From JAGVPT01 sp964642725 (GTDB lineage Bacteria; Bacteroidota; Ignavibacteria; UBA10030; UBA8401): a stretch of 64,000 nt of DNA. A model generated the notes under the pieces. That model did not search any database and was not told the origin of the DNA. It saw only the letters and a program-made list of their open reading frames with translations. Positions within the stretch are counted from its first letter, which is position 1; the number at the start of each line of letters is the position of its first letter. This document shows positions 41,563 through 50,873 of the stretch, in pieces. Location: contig CAZXQG010000002.1 of NCBI GenBank assembly GCA_964642725.1, positions 88,779-152,778 of the forward strand, in the 5' to 3' direction. Position numbers and translations under genes: made by a program.

Positions 41563-43674
41563 TTAATTGTTTTGTGGAACTTCTTCTTTTTTCTTGTCCG
41601 CAAGTAAAACCGCCTTTCGGCTGAGGTTGAGGCGTCCTTTGTCGTCAATTTCAAGGAGCTTTACATCGAAGACGTCGCCCACTTTAACAAAGTCGGCAAC
41701 TTTTTCGATTCGTTTCAAATCGAGTTGCGAGACATGGACTAAACCCTCCTTGCCCGGAAGGATTTCGACAAAGGCACCGAAGTCCATAATCTTCTTTACC
41801 GTTGCTTTATACGTTTTTCCTACTTCCGGTACTTCCGTGATCCGGCCGATCATCGCACGTGCGCGGTCGCTGGCTTCTTTTGTTGTTGCGGCGATAATAA
41901 TCGTTCCGTCATCTTCAATATTGACTTCAGCGCCCGACTCCGAGACGATGTTTCGAATATTTTTTCCACCCGGTCCAATAACGGCTCCGATCATATCGAC
42001 AGGAATTTTGATCGTCGTCAGTCGCGGGGCGTATTGGCTCAAATCAGCGCTCGGCGTGGAAATAGCAGCATCCATGATGGCAAGTTTATGGATTCTTCCT
42101 TCCTTCGCCTGCTGCACGGCGCGTTGTATGATCTCAAATGAAATTCCTTTGATTTTGATGTCCATTTGAAACGCTGTGATGCCGTCCTTTGTGCCTGCGA
42201 CCTTGAAATCCATATCCCCGAGGTGGTCTTCGTTCCCGAGAATATCGCTGAGGATCGCAACGCGCTCCCCTTCTTTGACCAAACCCATCGCAATTCCTGC
42301 GACTGATTTCTTTAATGGAACGCCTCCGTCGAACAATGCGAGCGAGCCGGCACACACAGTCGCCATCGATGAGGATCCGTTCGACTCAAGAATATCGGAA
42401 ACGACGCGGATTGTATACGGAAATTCTTTCCCGTCGGGCAATAGGTTTTTCAATGCTCGCTCGGCAAGATTGCCGTGTCCTACTTCACGCCGGCCCGTTG
42501 CCAGCCTTCCCGTTTCGCCAACGCTGAAAGGTGGAAAATTGTAATGCAGCATGAATTGCCGTGTCGACTTGGGGCGCAATCCATCGACCATTTGTTCGTC
42601 GAGCTTCGTGCCGAGCGTCATGGTTGTTAACGATTGCGTTTCTCCCCGTGTAAAGAGAGCGGAGCCGTGCGCGCGCGGTAAGAGGCCAAGCTCGATTGAT
42701 ATCGGTCGAATATCCGTTAAACCTCGTCCGTCCAACCGCTTCTTCTTCGAGAGGATCATTTCACGCATTTCAAACTTTTCAATGTCGTGCAGAATTTGCT
42801 TGATCGCGCCTTCTTGATCGAGGAATTGTTCGGCAAGTGCGGCATTGACTTCGGCCTCAATTGCGGAGTTCGCCTTTGAACGGTCGTCTTTCGATAACAC
42901 TGTATTTACGGTCGTTCGTATTTTTTCTGTCGCAAGTTCCTTTACCGCTGTAAGCAGTTCTGGAATGATTTCAGTAATGACGACAGGGCGTTTTTGCATT
43001 TTCACTTCTGCCGCGAGCTCTTTTTGCAGCGCGCAAATTTTCTTGATAGCGTCATGGGCAAATGTGAGCGCAGAAAGGATGTCTGTCTCGGATATCTCCC
43101 GGGAATCGCCCTCTACCATCACGATCGAATCGTCGGTACCTGCAACGGTAACGTCCATGTCGCTTGTTTCCAGTTCGTCGAAGGTCGGATTAATGAGCAG
43201 TTCTCCGTTGACGCGGCCGATGCGCACTTCCGCGATAGGTCCGTCAAACGGCGAATCCGAAACCATCAGCGCAGCAGATGCGGCACAGGCACCGAGCACG
43301 TCGGCGTCATTTTGCTGATCCGACGAAAAGACGTTGACAATAATCTGCGTTTCGTTATGATAACCCTCAGGAAACATCGGACGAATCGGCCGGTCGATAA
43401 GACGGGCAGAGAGAATTTCCTTATCTGAAGGCCTCCCTTCCCGCTTCAAAAATCCTCCTGGAATTTTCCCCGCCGACGACATCTTTTCGCGGTATTCGAC
43501 TTGAAGTGGAAAATAATCCAGATCATCGTTTGATTCCTTCGGCGCGACGACAGTCGCGAGCACCATGGTGTCGGCGTACCGAGCCATGACGGCGCCGTCC
43601 GCCTGCCTGGCAAATCTGCCAGTTTCAAGCGAAAGCGTTTTGTTCCCGATTTGAATTTCTTTTTTAACGACCAT
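41563..43674 (-). CDS. pnp: Polyribonucleotide nucleotidyltransferase (PNPase)
   Basis: 703 residues. Two RNase PH domains (about 10-230 and 310-540) with GGFLKREGRPSDKEIL and RRDVGHG-type motif RREVGHGNLAERAL, then a KH domain (IPVDMIGAVIGPGGKNIR) and an S1 domain (KKIMDFGAFVEILPGKEGLVHVSQL). It degrades RNA from the 3' end using phosphate. The position directly after rpsO is the widespread rpsO-pnp arrangement. Confidence 0.97.
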   Translation of the reverse strand: MVVKKEIQIGNKTLSLETGRFARQADGAVMARYADTMVLATVVAPKESNDDLDYFPLQVEYREKMSSAGKIPGGFLKREGRPSDKEILSARLIDRPIRPMFPEGYHNETQIIVNVFSSDQQNDADVLGACAASAALMVSDSPFDGPIAEVRIGRVNGELLINPTFDELETSDMDVTVAGTDDSIVMVEGDSREISETDILSALTFAHDAIKKICALQKELAAEVKMQKRPVVITEIIPELLTAVKELATEKIRTTVNTVLSKDDRSKANSAIEAEVNAALAEQFLDQEGAIKQILHDIEKFEMREMILSKKKRLDGRGLTDIRPISIELGLLPRAHGSALFTRGETQSLTTMTLGTKLDEQMVDGLRPKSTRQFMLHYNFPPFSVGETGRLATGRREVGHGNLAERALKNLLPDGKEFPYTIRVVSDILESNGSSSMATVCAGSLALFDGGVPLKKSVAGIAMGLVKEGERVAILSDILGNEDHLGDMDFKVAGTKDGITAFQMDIKIKGISFEIIQRAVQQAKEGRIHKLAIMDAAISTPSADLSQYAPRLTTIKIPVDMIGAVIGPGGKNIRNIVSESGAEVNIEDDGTIIIAATTKEASDRARAMIGRITEVPEVGKTYKATVKKIMDFGAFVEILPGKEGLVHVSQLDLKRIEKVADFVKVGDVFDVKLLEIDDKGRLNLSRKAVLLADKKKEEVPQNN

Positions 43675-43743
43675 AATTATACTTTGCTCTAGTTGATTCG
43701 TATGACTGCTGAATTAGTTCAGCGCGTTTCCTGTGCCTGCCTG

Positions 43744-44013
43744 CTACTTGCGGATCTCGAGTTCTTGAATGATCTTCCGGTAGCGTTCAATGTTCTTCTC
43801 CATGAGATAGTCGAGCAAACGGCGGCGTTTTCCCACCATTCGCAGCAAACCAACCCGTGAATGATTATCTTTTTTGTGCGTGTCGAAATGCGACGAGAGC
43901 GCATTGATGTTCGCCGTAAGAATAGCGATCTGGACTTCGGGAGTCCCGGAATCATTCGGCGATTTACCATACTTGGTGATGTATTCCGCTTTTTGACCTT
44001 TTGAAATTGCCAT
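43744..44013 (-). CDS. rpsO: 30S ribosomal protein S15
   Basis: 89 residues from ATG 44013, which has AAGGAG 5 bases upstream; an in-frame GTG two codons earlier is less likely. GTPEVQIAILTANINALSSH and DNHSRVGLLRMVGKRRRLLDYL are the S15 signature. It binds 16S rRNA helix 22 early in assembly. Confidence 0.97.
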   Translation of the reverse strand: MAISKGQKAEYITKYGKSPNDSGTPEVQIAILTANINALSSHFDTHKKDNHSRVGLLRMVGKRRRLLDYLMEKNIERYRKIIQELEIRK

Positions 44014-44044
44014 GAACACTCCTTAAAAATAATTGTACATTGTA

Positions 44045-45007
44045 TTATTGAACATTCTCAAAAATATTCTTTCCGATACGTTTATCACTGTTCATTTCTT
44101 TCACTAATTCATCCGATGAAACGAACTTCTTCTCGCCCCGAATCCATTGAACACATTCCACGCTGACTGCTTTCCCGTAGATATCCCGGTCAAAATCGTA
44201 AATGAAGATTTCGCAGACCCGTTCATGATGCTCGTGGAATGTCGGCAGAACGCCGATACTCATCAGGCCGGCATGCGATGAACCATCGACAACAATCTTT
44301 ACAGCATAGACGCCGTTTCCCGGAAGAATTTTTCGCGGGTCGCTCAGAGCAATGTTGGCTGTCGGAAACCCCAGCGTCTTTCCGCGTCGTTCCCCGGCGA
44401 CCACCGTTCCGGAAAAACTATACCGCCTTCCGAGCAATTCGTTCGCCTTGACGATCTCCCCCTCTCGAAGAAACGAACGAATTCGTGAACTGCTCACAGG
44501 CTCTCCATTTACGACGAACTGCTTCTCTGCCACGACGGAAAAGCCGAATTCTCGTCCGAGGGCGAGCAGCTGTGCTAGGCCGGCTTCGCGGTCCCGCCCA
44601 AATCCATGATCGTATCCTTCAATAACCTCGCTGATGCCGATGCCGTTAATGAGATACTCAACATAAAAATCCCGGAACGGCTTTCGCGAAAACTCATAGG
44701 TAAATGGGACCACAAATGTCATGTCAACGCCGAGACTGGAAAGCAACTCTAGCTTTTCGTCGTGGGTTGTCAACAGTTCGACCTGATTCGGCTGCTCTCG
44801 TCCGTCCGATGGTTTCCTTTTTCCGATCACTTCTTTTGGATGCGGGTTGAAGGTGATGACAACGCTCTGTCCGTTCCGTTCCTTCGCCCGTTGAATCACT
44901 TCGCGGACAATTTTTTGATGGGCGAGATGAACGCCGTCAAAAGTCCCGATTGAGATGACGGAATCTTTGTTGCGCGTGATTTCCGAAAGCGATTCAACAA
45001 TTTTCAT
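44045..45007 (-). CDS. ribF: Bifunctional riboflavin kinase / FAD synthetase
   Basis: 320 residues. N-terminal FAD synthetase (nucleotidyltransferase) with GTFDGVHLAHQKIV and the later YDHGFGRDREAGLAQL; C-terminal riboflavin kinase with GKTLGFPTANIAL. Makes FMN and FAD from riboflavin. The truB-ribF-rpsO order is widespread. It starts 4 bases after the truB stop. Confidence 0.95.
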   Translation of the reverse strand: MKIVESLSEITRNKDSVISIGTFDGVHLAHQKIVREVIQRAKERNGQSVVITFNPHPKEVIGKRKPSDGREQPNQVELLTTHDEKLELLSSLGVDMTFVVPFTYEFSRKPFRDFYVEYLINGIGISEVIEGYDHGFGRDREAGLAQLLALGREFGFSVVAEKQFVVNGEPVSSSRIRSFLREGEIVKANELLGRRYSFSGTVVAGERRGKTLGFPTANIALSDPRKILPGNGVYAVKIVVDGSSHAGLMSIGVLPTFHEHHERVCEIFIYDFDRDIYGKAVSVECVQWIRGEKKFVSSDELVKEMNSDKRIGKNIFENVQ

Positions 45008-45011
45008 GCTT

Positions 45012-45716
45012 CTATACAGGTCTCATCGGATTACACTTGTCGCTGAGAGAATGCAGATCTTCAATGTGCAATGCCTGTTGCAGCGACAAACTGCCGATCC
45101 GAGTGCGCCGGAGTTCCTTTAAATACGCCCCGCAAAGCAATCTCTTTCCGCACTCATCCACGATCGAGCGAATATATGTTCCCTTTGAACACACGATTCG
45201 GAAATGAAGGAACGGCAGATCCATTTTAAGCAATTCGAATTTGAACACGGTAATTTCGCGTGCCGTGCGCTCAAGTGAACGGCCTTTTCGAGCATATTTA
45301 TACAGAGGTTTTCCATCGACCTTCACCGCCGAATACATCGGCGGAACTTGCATTTGCGAGCCGACAAAAGCGGAAAAAACAGCCAGGACTTGTTTCTCGT
45401 CAATATGCAAGAAATCTTTTTTCTCCTGCTCGGGAGTTTCGGAATCGAGAGTCTCGGTTGTTGCGCCAAGCTGCATTATTCCTTCGTATTCTTTTTCTTG
45501 GCCGGAGAAAGTGTCAATTTCTTTTGTTTTCCTGCCTGTGCAGAGAATCAATAATCCGGTTGCTTTCGGATCGAGCGTTCCGGCATGGCCGACTTTTTTT
45601 ACATGAAACAAATCCCTCACACGATGCACGACGTCAAACGAAGTCCAGTCCAACGGCTTATCAACAAGAAACATCTCCCCCTTCTCAAAATCCAACGCGT
45701 GAACATCCGAAGTCAT
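45012..45716 (-). CDS. truB: tRNA pseudouridine(55) synthase TruB
   Basis: 234 residues from ATG 45716. Earlier in-frame starts (45746, 45752) would overlap rbfA by up to 26 bases and give residues not typical for TruB. The motifs KPLDWTSFDVVHRVR and HAGTLDPKATGLLILCTG are diagnostic, with the catalytic Asp in the second. VQREHI-type segment CSKGTYIRSI follows. Makes pseudouridine 55 in the T arm of most tRNAs. Shorter than the E. coli enzyme because the C-terminal PUA domain is reduced. Confidence 0.92.
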   Translation of the reverse strand: MTSDVHALDFEKGEMFLVDKPLDWTSFDVVHRVRDLFHVKKVGHAGTLDPKATGLLILCTGRKTKEIDTFSGQEKEYEGIMQLGATTETLDSETPEQEKKDFLHIDEKQVLAVFSAFVGSQMQVPPMYSAVKVDGKPLYKYARKGRSLERTAREITVFKFELLKMDLPFLHFRIVCSKGTYIRSIVDECGKRLLCGAYLKELRRTRIGSLSLQQALHIEDLHSLSDKCNPMRPV

Positions 45717-45726
45717 CGAGACCGGT

Positions 45727-46083
45727 TCACTGTGCCTTGTTGTCATTTTCATGAATTTTTTTTATCAAATTTTCCAGGGTTTCTACCTTATCCATCGTGT
45801 TGTCATGGTAGAATTGCAATGCCGGCGTGTACTTCATATTGACATGCGATGCAAGAAGCCCGCGAATATGGGATTTTTCGCTTTCTAAACGCGCCAATGT
45901 TTTCTCCCTCACCTGGGGCGGGCCCAAGATGCTCACATAGATTTTTGCGAGCTTCAGATCTGGTGTGACGCGGACTTCGGTCACGGTGCTGAACCCTAAT
46001 TCGCCGCCGCTGTAGTCCCGGCTGATAATTGTTCCAAGTTCATGCCGGATGAGGGAAGCAACTCGTTCTGTTCTGACTGACAT
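45727..46083 (-). CDS. rbfA: Ribosome-binding factor A
   Basis: 118 residues. KH-like fold with SVRTERVASLIRHELGTII at the start and VTPDLKLAKIYVSIL in the core. It assists 30S maturation at the 5' end of 16S rRNA, mainly in the cold. Located between infB (41 bases upstream) and truB, its usual place. Confidence 0.95.
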   Translation of the reverse strand: MSVRTERVASLIRHELGTIISRDYSGGELGFSTVTEVRVTPDLKLAKIYVSILGPPQVREKTLARLESEKSHIRGLLASHVNMKYTPALQFYHDNTMDKVETLENLIKKIHENDNKAQ

Positions 46084-46124
46084 TCTATTCCTTTACCAAA
46101 AGAAACGTCCACACTTGAATTTGC

Positions 46125-48830
46125 TTACAGTGTGCGTTTTGTTTCGATAACTTTGTATGCTTCAATTATGTCCCCGACTTTGATGTCGTTAAAATTTTCT
46201 AAACCGACGCCGCATTCAAACCCCTGCTCTACTTCGCGGACATCGTCCTTAAATCGCTTCAGCGATGCGAACGTGCCGTTAAAAATTGAAACTCCATCGC
46301 GGAGCAAACGCACTTTGTTGTTTCGAGCGATTTTGCCGTCGGTGACATAACAACCGGCAATCGTTCCGATTTTAGGAACTTTGAACGTCTCACGCACTTC
46401 AACCGTCGCCGTGACCTCTTCCGAAAGCGTGGGGGCGAGCAATCCTTCCAGAGCATTGCGCACCTCGTTGATCGCGTCGTAGATAATATTGTAGAGCCGG
46501 ATGTCGACTTTCTCCTGTTCGGCGAGCCGACGGGCGTTGAGATTGGGCCGGACATGGAATCCGATAATTACCGCGTTGGACGCGGCGGCAAGCAAAACGT
46601 CCGATTCAGAAATCGCACCCACCCCTTTATGGATGACGCGGATTTTTACTTCCGCCGTCGAAAGTTTCATCAGTGAATCTGCAAGAGCTTCAACAGACCC
46701 GTCGACATCGCCTTTGACGACAATCGAAAGTTCTCTGACCTGTTGCCCCGCCTGAATTTGTTCTGAAATTTCGTCAAGCGTAACAAAATGGATTTGTCTG
46801 AAATCTTGCTCGCGCTTTAGCTGTTGGCGTTTAAGGCTGATTTCACGCGCTATGCGGTCGGAGTCGACCGCAATAAATTGGTCTCCAGCCTGTGGAATGC
46901 CGTCGAATCCAAGAAGTTGAACCGGCGTGGACGGCCCGGCAACCTCCGTCCTGCGCCCGCGTTCATCAAACATGGCTTTTACTTTTCCGCTGTAAATTCC
47001 TCCGACAAACGGATCACCGACTCGAAGCGTTCCCTTTTGCACAAGAATAGTCGCAAGAATTCCCTTGCCTTTATCGATCTGTGCCTCGACGACGGCTCCG
47101 CGTGCCGTGCGGCTTGGATTAGCTTTCAAATCAAGAACCTCCGCCTCGAGCAGTATCTTTTCTAAGAGGAGCTCGACATTCAATCCCTTCTTTGCAGAAA
47201 CTTCAACACACTGGTATTTGCCCCCCCATTCTTCCACCAGAATTCCCTTGTCGGCAAGCTGCTGTCGGATACGGTCGGGGTTTGCTTCAGGCTTATCGAT
47301 CTTGTTTATTGCGATAATGATCGGGACGTTTGCGGCACGGGCATGACTGATCGCTTCGAGCGTCTGCGGCATGACATTGTCTTCGGCAGCAACTACCAGT
47401 ACGACAATATCCGTCAATTGAGCGCCGCGGGCACGCATAGCGGTGAAGGCTTCGTGTCCCGGAGTGTCAAGGAAAGTAATCTTTCTTCCTGAATCTAAAC
47501 TCACTTCGTACGCACCGATATGCTGCGTAATGCCGCCGGCTTCACCCGCTACCACATTTGTTCGGCGAATGTAATCCAGTAAAGAAGTTTTCCCGTGGTC
47601 GACGTGTCCCATGATCGTCACGACGGGCGAGCGAGGTTTCATGGTCTCAGGAGCGTCCGGTTTATCTTCAAGGAGATCGACAGTAAACTCTTCATGGAAT
47701 TCAACCTGTAGACCGAACTCATCGGCAACAAGCGTGATATTGTCTTTATCCAATCTTTGATTGATCGAGACCATTAACCCTAATCCGATGCATTTAGCGA
47801 TAACATCCGCTACGGGGACATTCATGAGGCTGGCAAGTTCGCCGACAGTGACATATTCTGTGACGCGAAGTTTTCCTTCTTCCCCCTGCGCTTCCTCAAG
47901 CAGCCTGGCCTGTTCTTCTTCCCGTTCGCGTTTTCTTTTCTTTCTGTTGGTGGCGCGAAGACTGACGACCGACTCATCCATGCCGGCGAGCGTGCGCTTT
48001 ATGGCCTCATTTACCTGCGTATCATCGATTTCATGGATACGGAGCTTCTTCTTCTTTTTCTTCTTTTTGGAACTATCCTCGGCATCGGATTCGGTAACTT
48101 CTTTAACCTTTTCATCCTTAATCTTTTTCTTCTTCTTTTTTCTTTTGCGCTGCTCCTCTGTCTCTGTAGCAGATCCTCCCGTACGTTCTTCTTTAGCTCC
48201 CGCCTCGGCAGTCTCCTTCAAATCCATTTTTCCCATAATGGTCAAACCGCGACGCCGTGCACTGAGCTGATCCAACGGAGATTTATATCCCTTTTCACCT
48301 TTTTTCTTTTTTGCCCCCTGTTCTTGTTTCAGGGCATCGTCCGCAGAGGGTTCTTCGCTCTTTGCTTTTGCGGGAACTGCCTTTTCAGCGGCGGCACTCT
48401 CAACCTGTTCCTCAGGGGCGGCGATTGTTTTTTGTTCAGTCAACGATTGTGCGACGGCTGGTTCGACCGTGCGTGTTTCCGGGACTTCTTCAACGGCAGG
48501 CGTTGCCGGAGTTACGGGTTCGGTTGATTCTTCGTCGGATTTCTTCTTTGCTGCTTCTTTTGTTTCTTCTTCGCTTTCTTTCTTTTTCTCTGCCGTTTTC
48601 CTCTTTGTTTCCTTGATCTCCGCGATCTTGCGCTGATGCCGGTCTGCGACATCTTTATCTTTCTTGAAATGAGACATAATGTCTTTCATCATGTCGTTTT
48701 CGACAATAGACATCGGTCCCTTGATCGTGTATCCCTTTTTGTTGAGAAACTCAATAATGGTTCCGCTCGCGAGGTTCAAATCTTTTGCGAGATTAAATAT
48801 TTTTATTTTCTTTTCAGTTGCTTCCGTCAT
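46125..48830 (-). CDS. infB: Translation initiation factor IF-2
   Basis: 901 residues from ATG 48830, which follows AAGGAATTCG; the frame is open to 48863 but that part has no IF-2 character. An N-terminal IF2_N domain (about 5-55) is followed by a long charged linker rich in Lys, Glu and Ala (about 60-310), including Lys runs of up to eight residues. The GTPase domain has GHVDHGKTSLLDYIR, DTPGHEAFTAMRARG and NKIDKPEANPDR. Domains II-IV follow. It places initiator tRNA on the 30S subunit. Confidence 0.96.
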   Translation of the reverse strand: MTEATEKKIKIFNLAKDLNLASGTIIEFLNKKGYTIKGPMSIVENDMMKDIMSHFKKDKDVADRHQRKIAEIKETKRKTAEKKKESEEETKEAAKKKSDEESTEPVTPATPAVEEVPETRTVEPAVAQSLTEQKTIAAPEEQVESAAAEKAVPAKAKSEEPSADDALKQEQGAKKKKGEKGYKSPLDQLSARRRGLTIMGKMDLKETAEAGAKEERTGGSATETEEQRKRKKKKKKIKDEKVKEVTESDAEDSSKKKKKKKKLRIHEIDDTQVNEAIKRTLAGMDESVVSLRATNRKKRKREREEEQARLLEEAQGEEGKLRVTEYVTVGELASLMNVPVADVIAKCIGLGLMVSINQRLDKDNITLVADEFGLQVEFHEEFTVDLLEDKPDAPETMKPRSPVVTIMGHVDHGKTSLLDYIRRTNVVAGEAGGITQHIGAYEVSLDSGRKITFLDTPGHEAFTAMRARGAQLTDIVVLVVAAEDNVMPQTLEAISHARAANVPIIIAINKIDKPEANPDRIRQQLADKGILVEEWGGKYQCVEVSAKKGLNVELLLEKILLEAEVLDLKANPSRTARGAVVEAQIDKGKGILATILVQKGTLRVGDPFVGGIYSGKVKAMFDERGRRTEVAGPSTPVQLLGFDGIPQAGDQFIAVDSDRIAREISLKRQQLKREQDFRQIHFVTLDEISEQIQAGQQVRELSIVVKGDVDGSVEALADSLMKLSTAEVKIRVIHKGVGAISESDVLLAAASNAVIIGFHVRPNLNARRLAEQEKVDIRLYNIIYDAINEVRNALEGLLAPTLSEEVTATVEVRETFKVPKIGTIAGCYVTDGKIARNNKVRLLRDGVSIFNGTFASLKRFKDDVREVEQGFECGVGLENFNDIKVGDIIEAYKVIETKRTL

Positions 48831-48891
48831 TCGAATTCCTTCAATAAAAGGAAACAAGAACAATGAGTGAATTCACCAGCACGCCGCGAGA

Positions 48892-50253
48892 TTACGGTGC
48901 TTCTTCTTCCTTGGTAGGTTCGGTGACTACGTTGGAAACGGCCTCTTCTTTTTGAGTCTCTTTTGCGGGGGCGGCGTTTTCTCCAACTTTCTTTTTTTCC
49001 GCTTCCTCTTCATCCTCTTCATCAACTTCAGCTTCTTCGAATTCTTTTTTAATGAGAGCGACGATCTCTTTCACTTTCTCTTCTTCTATGCCTAATTCAC
49101 CGACCAAATCTTCGACATCTGCATCCATCACCTGTTGGGCTGTGTCGTAGCCGTTTTCGATAAACTTGTCATAAACCTCTTTGCCGATCTCGTCGCGGAA
49201 TTCGATAAGCTCGATATCGTATTCTGCGCCTTCTTTGACGAGCTGCAAATCGAAGCCGGACAGCTTTCCGGCGAGCCGTATGTTTTGTCCCCCTTTTCCG
49301 ATCGCGAGCGACACCTGATCGTCTGCGACGAGAATGGTTGCCTTTTTGGCAGCCATATCGAGGTCGATCTTTTTCAACTTCGCCGGAGCGAGTGCCCGCG
49401 TAATCATGACAAGGGGCTCATCGCTGTAATTGATGACGTCGATATTTTCGTTGTTAAGCTCACGGACAATCGCGTGAATGCGTACGCCTTTCATTCCGAC
49501 GCAAGCTCCCACGGCATCGATGCGGTCGTCATGAGACTCGACGGCAACTTTCGCCCGGTCGCCCGGTTCGCGGGCGATGTCCTTGATTTCAATAATCCCG
49601 TCGTAGATTTCAGGAATTTCAATCTCAAAGAGTCGCGCCAGGAATTTCGTATCGGAGCGGGACACAATAACTGTCGGATTTCCGGAATTTTTCCGTACCT
49701 CCTTTATGACTGCACGAATCGTGTCCCCCTTCTTGTAACGCTCCTTCTGAATCTGTTCACTTTTCGGCAAAACGACTTCATTTTTGTTGTGCATGATGAG
49801 GATTTCATTTTTCCTGATTTGATACACTTCGCCGACAAGTATTTCTCCGATCGAATTGCTGTACTCGTTGTAGATTAATTCTTTTTCAAGCTCCTTGATC
49901 CTCTGGTTGAGATTTTGTTTCGCCGTAATGATCAGCCGCCGGCCAAAGTCGGCGAGGTTAATTATTTCGACGTAGTCTTCTCCCACATCCAGCGGTTCGC
50001 CCGATTTCTTTCGCGCGGACTCGACATCAATTTGTGTCACGGGGTCGATAACGGTTTCTACGATTTCTTTTTCGAGGTAAATCTCAATATCTCCCTTTTC
50101 CATATTGACAACCACGTCAAATTTCGCCTCTTGTCCGTATTTTTTCCGAACCATCATCCCAAAAATATCTTCCACAATTCCGACAAGGATGTCTTTGTCG
50201 ATAGATTTTTCGCGAACCAGTGAAGAAAATGATTCGACAATCTCATAATTCAT
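48892..50253 (-). CDS. nusA: Transcription termination/antitermination protein NusA
   Basis: 453 residues from ATG 50253, preceded by GGAGG; the frame also allows TTG at 50265. NusA N-domain (1-125), S1 domain (about 130-200; GEILVGEVYQIRKNEILI), then two KH domains (GACVGMKGVRIHAIVRELN; LAIGKGGQNIRLAGKLSG). A C-terminal helix-hairpin-like repeat (about 350-410) precedes an acidic, low-complexity tail. It binds RNA polymerase and nascent RNA. Its regulation may include the leader hairpin before rimP. Confidence 0.96.
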   Translation of the reverse strand: MNYEIVESFSSLVREKSIDKDILVGIVEDIFGMMVRKKYGQEAKFDVVVNMEKGDIEIYLEKEIVETVIDPVTQIDVESARKKSGEPLDVGEDYVEIINLADFGRRLIITAKQNLNQRIKELEKELIYNEYSNSIGEILVGEVYQIRKNEILIMHNKNEVVLPKSEQIQKERYKKGDTIRAVIKEVRKNSGNPTVIVSRSDTKFLARLFEIEIPEIYDGIIEIKDIAREPGDRAKVAVESHDDRIDAVGACVGMKGVRIHAIVRELNNENIDVINYSDEPLVMITRALAPAKLKKIDLDMAAKKATILVADDQVSLAIGKGGQNIRLAGKLSGFDLQLVKEGAEYDIELIEFRDEIGKEVYDKFIENGYDTAQQVMDADVEDLVGELGIEEEKVKEIVALIKKEFEEAEVDEEDEEEAEKKKVGENAAPAKETQKEEAVSNVVTEPTKEEEAP

Positions 50254-50296
50254 TGAATCCTCCAAAATAAAAATTGTAATTCATCTGAGCAGTTCT

Positions 50297-50761
50297 CTAT
50301 TTGAATTGCGGAAGCACGTACGCTTCCTGAATATCGTTCAGAGCAAAAGACCGTTCCTGTTTCTCGTTCGTTATCAAGGTCAGTGTCGTTTCGCTTGCTT
50401 CCCGCAGTATTCCTTCCGTTGCCGTTTTCTGATTCTCGACGGGCGCAATGATCTTAAACCTGCGGCCTATGTTTTTTCTGAATTGACGCACAAGCTTGAG
50501 AGGTCGGTCAAGCCCCGGGGAAGAAACTTCCAACCGGTACCGCCCCGAGATCAGGTTCTGTCTCTCAAGTTCTGATGACACAGAACGGTTAACCTGCGCG
50601 CATTGATCTGCCGTAATTCCCTGGTCTGTATCGACGAACACTTCCACAATCGAACTGCCTCGCTCTCCCGTTACACTAACGTCGACGACATAGCCGCCGA
50701 TGTCCCTGAGACCGGCCGCAGCAATTTCAAAAATGTTCTCGATCAGTGCCATTTTCGACAT
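50297..50761 (-). CDS. rimP: Ribosome maturation factor RimP
   Basis: 154 residues from ATG 50761; a TTG at 50776 and an ATG at 50752 are alternatives, and none has a strong ribosome site. The pattern VVDVSVTGERGSSIVEVFVDTDQGIT and YRLEVSSPGLDRPLK is diagnostic. It assists 30S assembly. It is the first gene of the rimP-nusA-infB-rbfA-truB-ribF-rpsO-pnp cluster and starts only 15 bases after the T run of a terminator hairpin. Confidence 0.9.
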   Translation of the reverse strand: MSKMALIENIFEIAAAGLRDIGGYVVDVSVTGERGSSIVEVFVDTDQGITADQCAQVNRSVSSELERQNLISGRYRLEVSSPGLDRPLKLVRQFRKNIGRRFKIIAPVENQKTATEGILREASETTLTLITNEKQERSFALNDIQEAYVLPQFK

Positions 50762-50775
50762 TCTTTTCGCTATCA

Positions 50776-50804
50776 AAAAAAAGTCCCGCTTGAGGCGGGA
50801 CTTT
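50776..50804 (-). terminator. Intrinsic terminator/possible attenuator before rimP
   Basis: A 10-bp stem AAAGTCCCGC/GCGGGACTTT with a 5-base loop, followed on the minus strand by eight T. It ends the 1178-residue outer-membrane gene. A promoter candidate at 50849-50821 lies between that gene and the hairpin, so rimP transcripts starting there must also pass it. Confidence 0.85.
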
Positions 50805-50820
50805 ACATTGCAGTGAATAA

Positions 50821-50849
50821 AATATACGCAACCGTACGCTTATAAGCAA
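50821..50849 (-). promoter_or_regulatory. Candidate promoter of the rimP-nusA-infB operon
   Basis: On the minus strand TTGCTT (50849-50844), 17 bases, TATATT (50826-50821). Transcription would start near 50814, ten bases before the terminator hairpin and about 53 bases before rimP. Confidence 0.45.
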
Positions 50850-50873
50850 GTAAAATATTATCCCGACTCGGGC

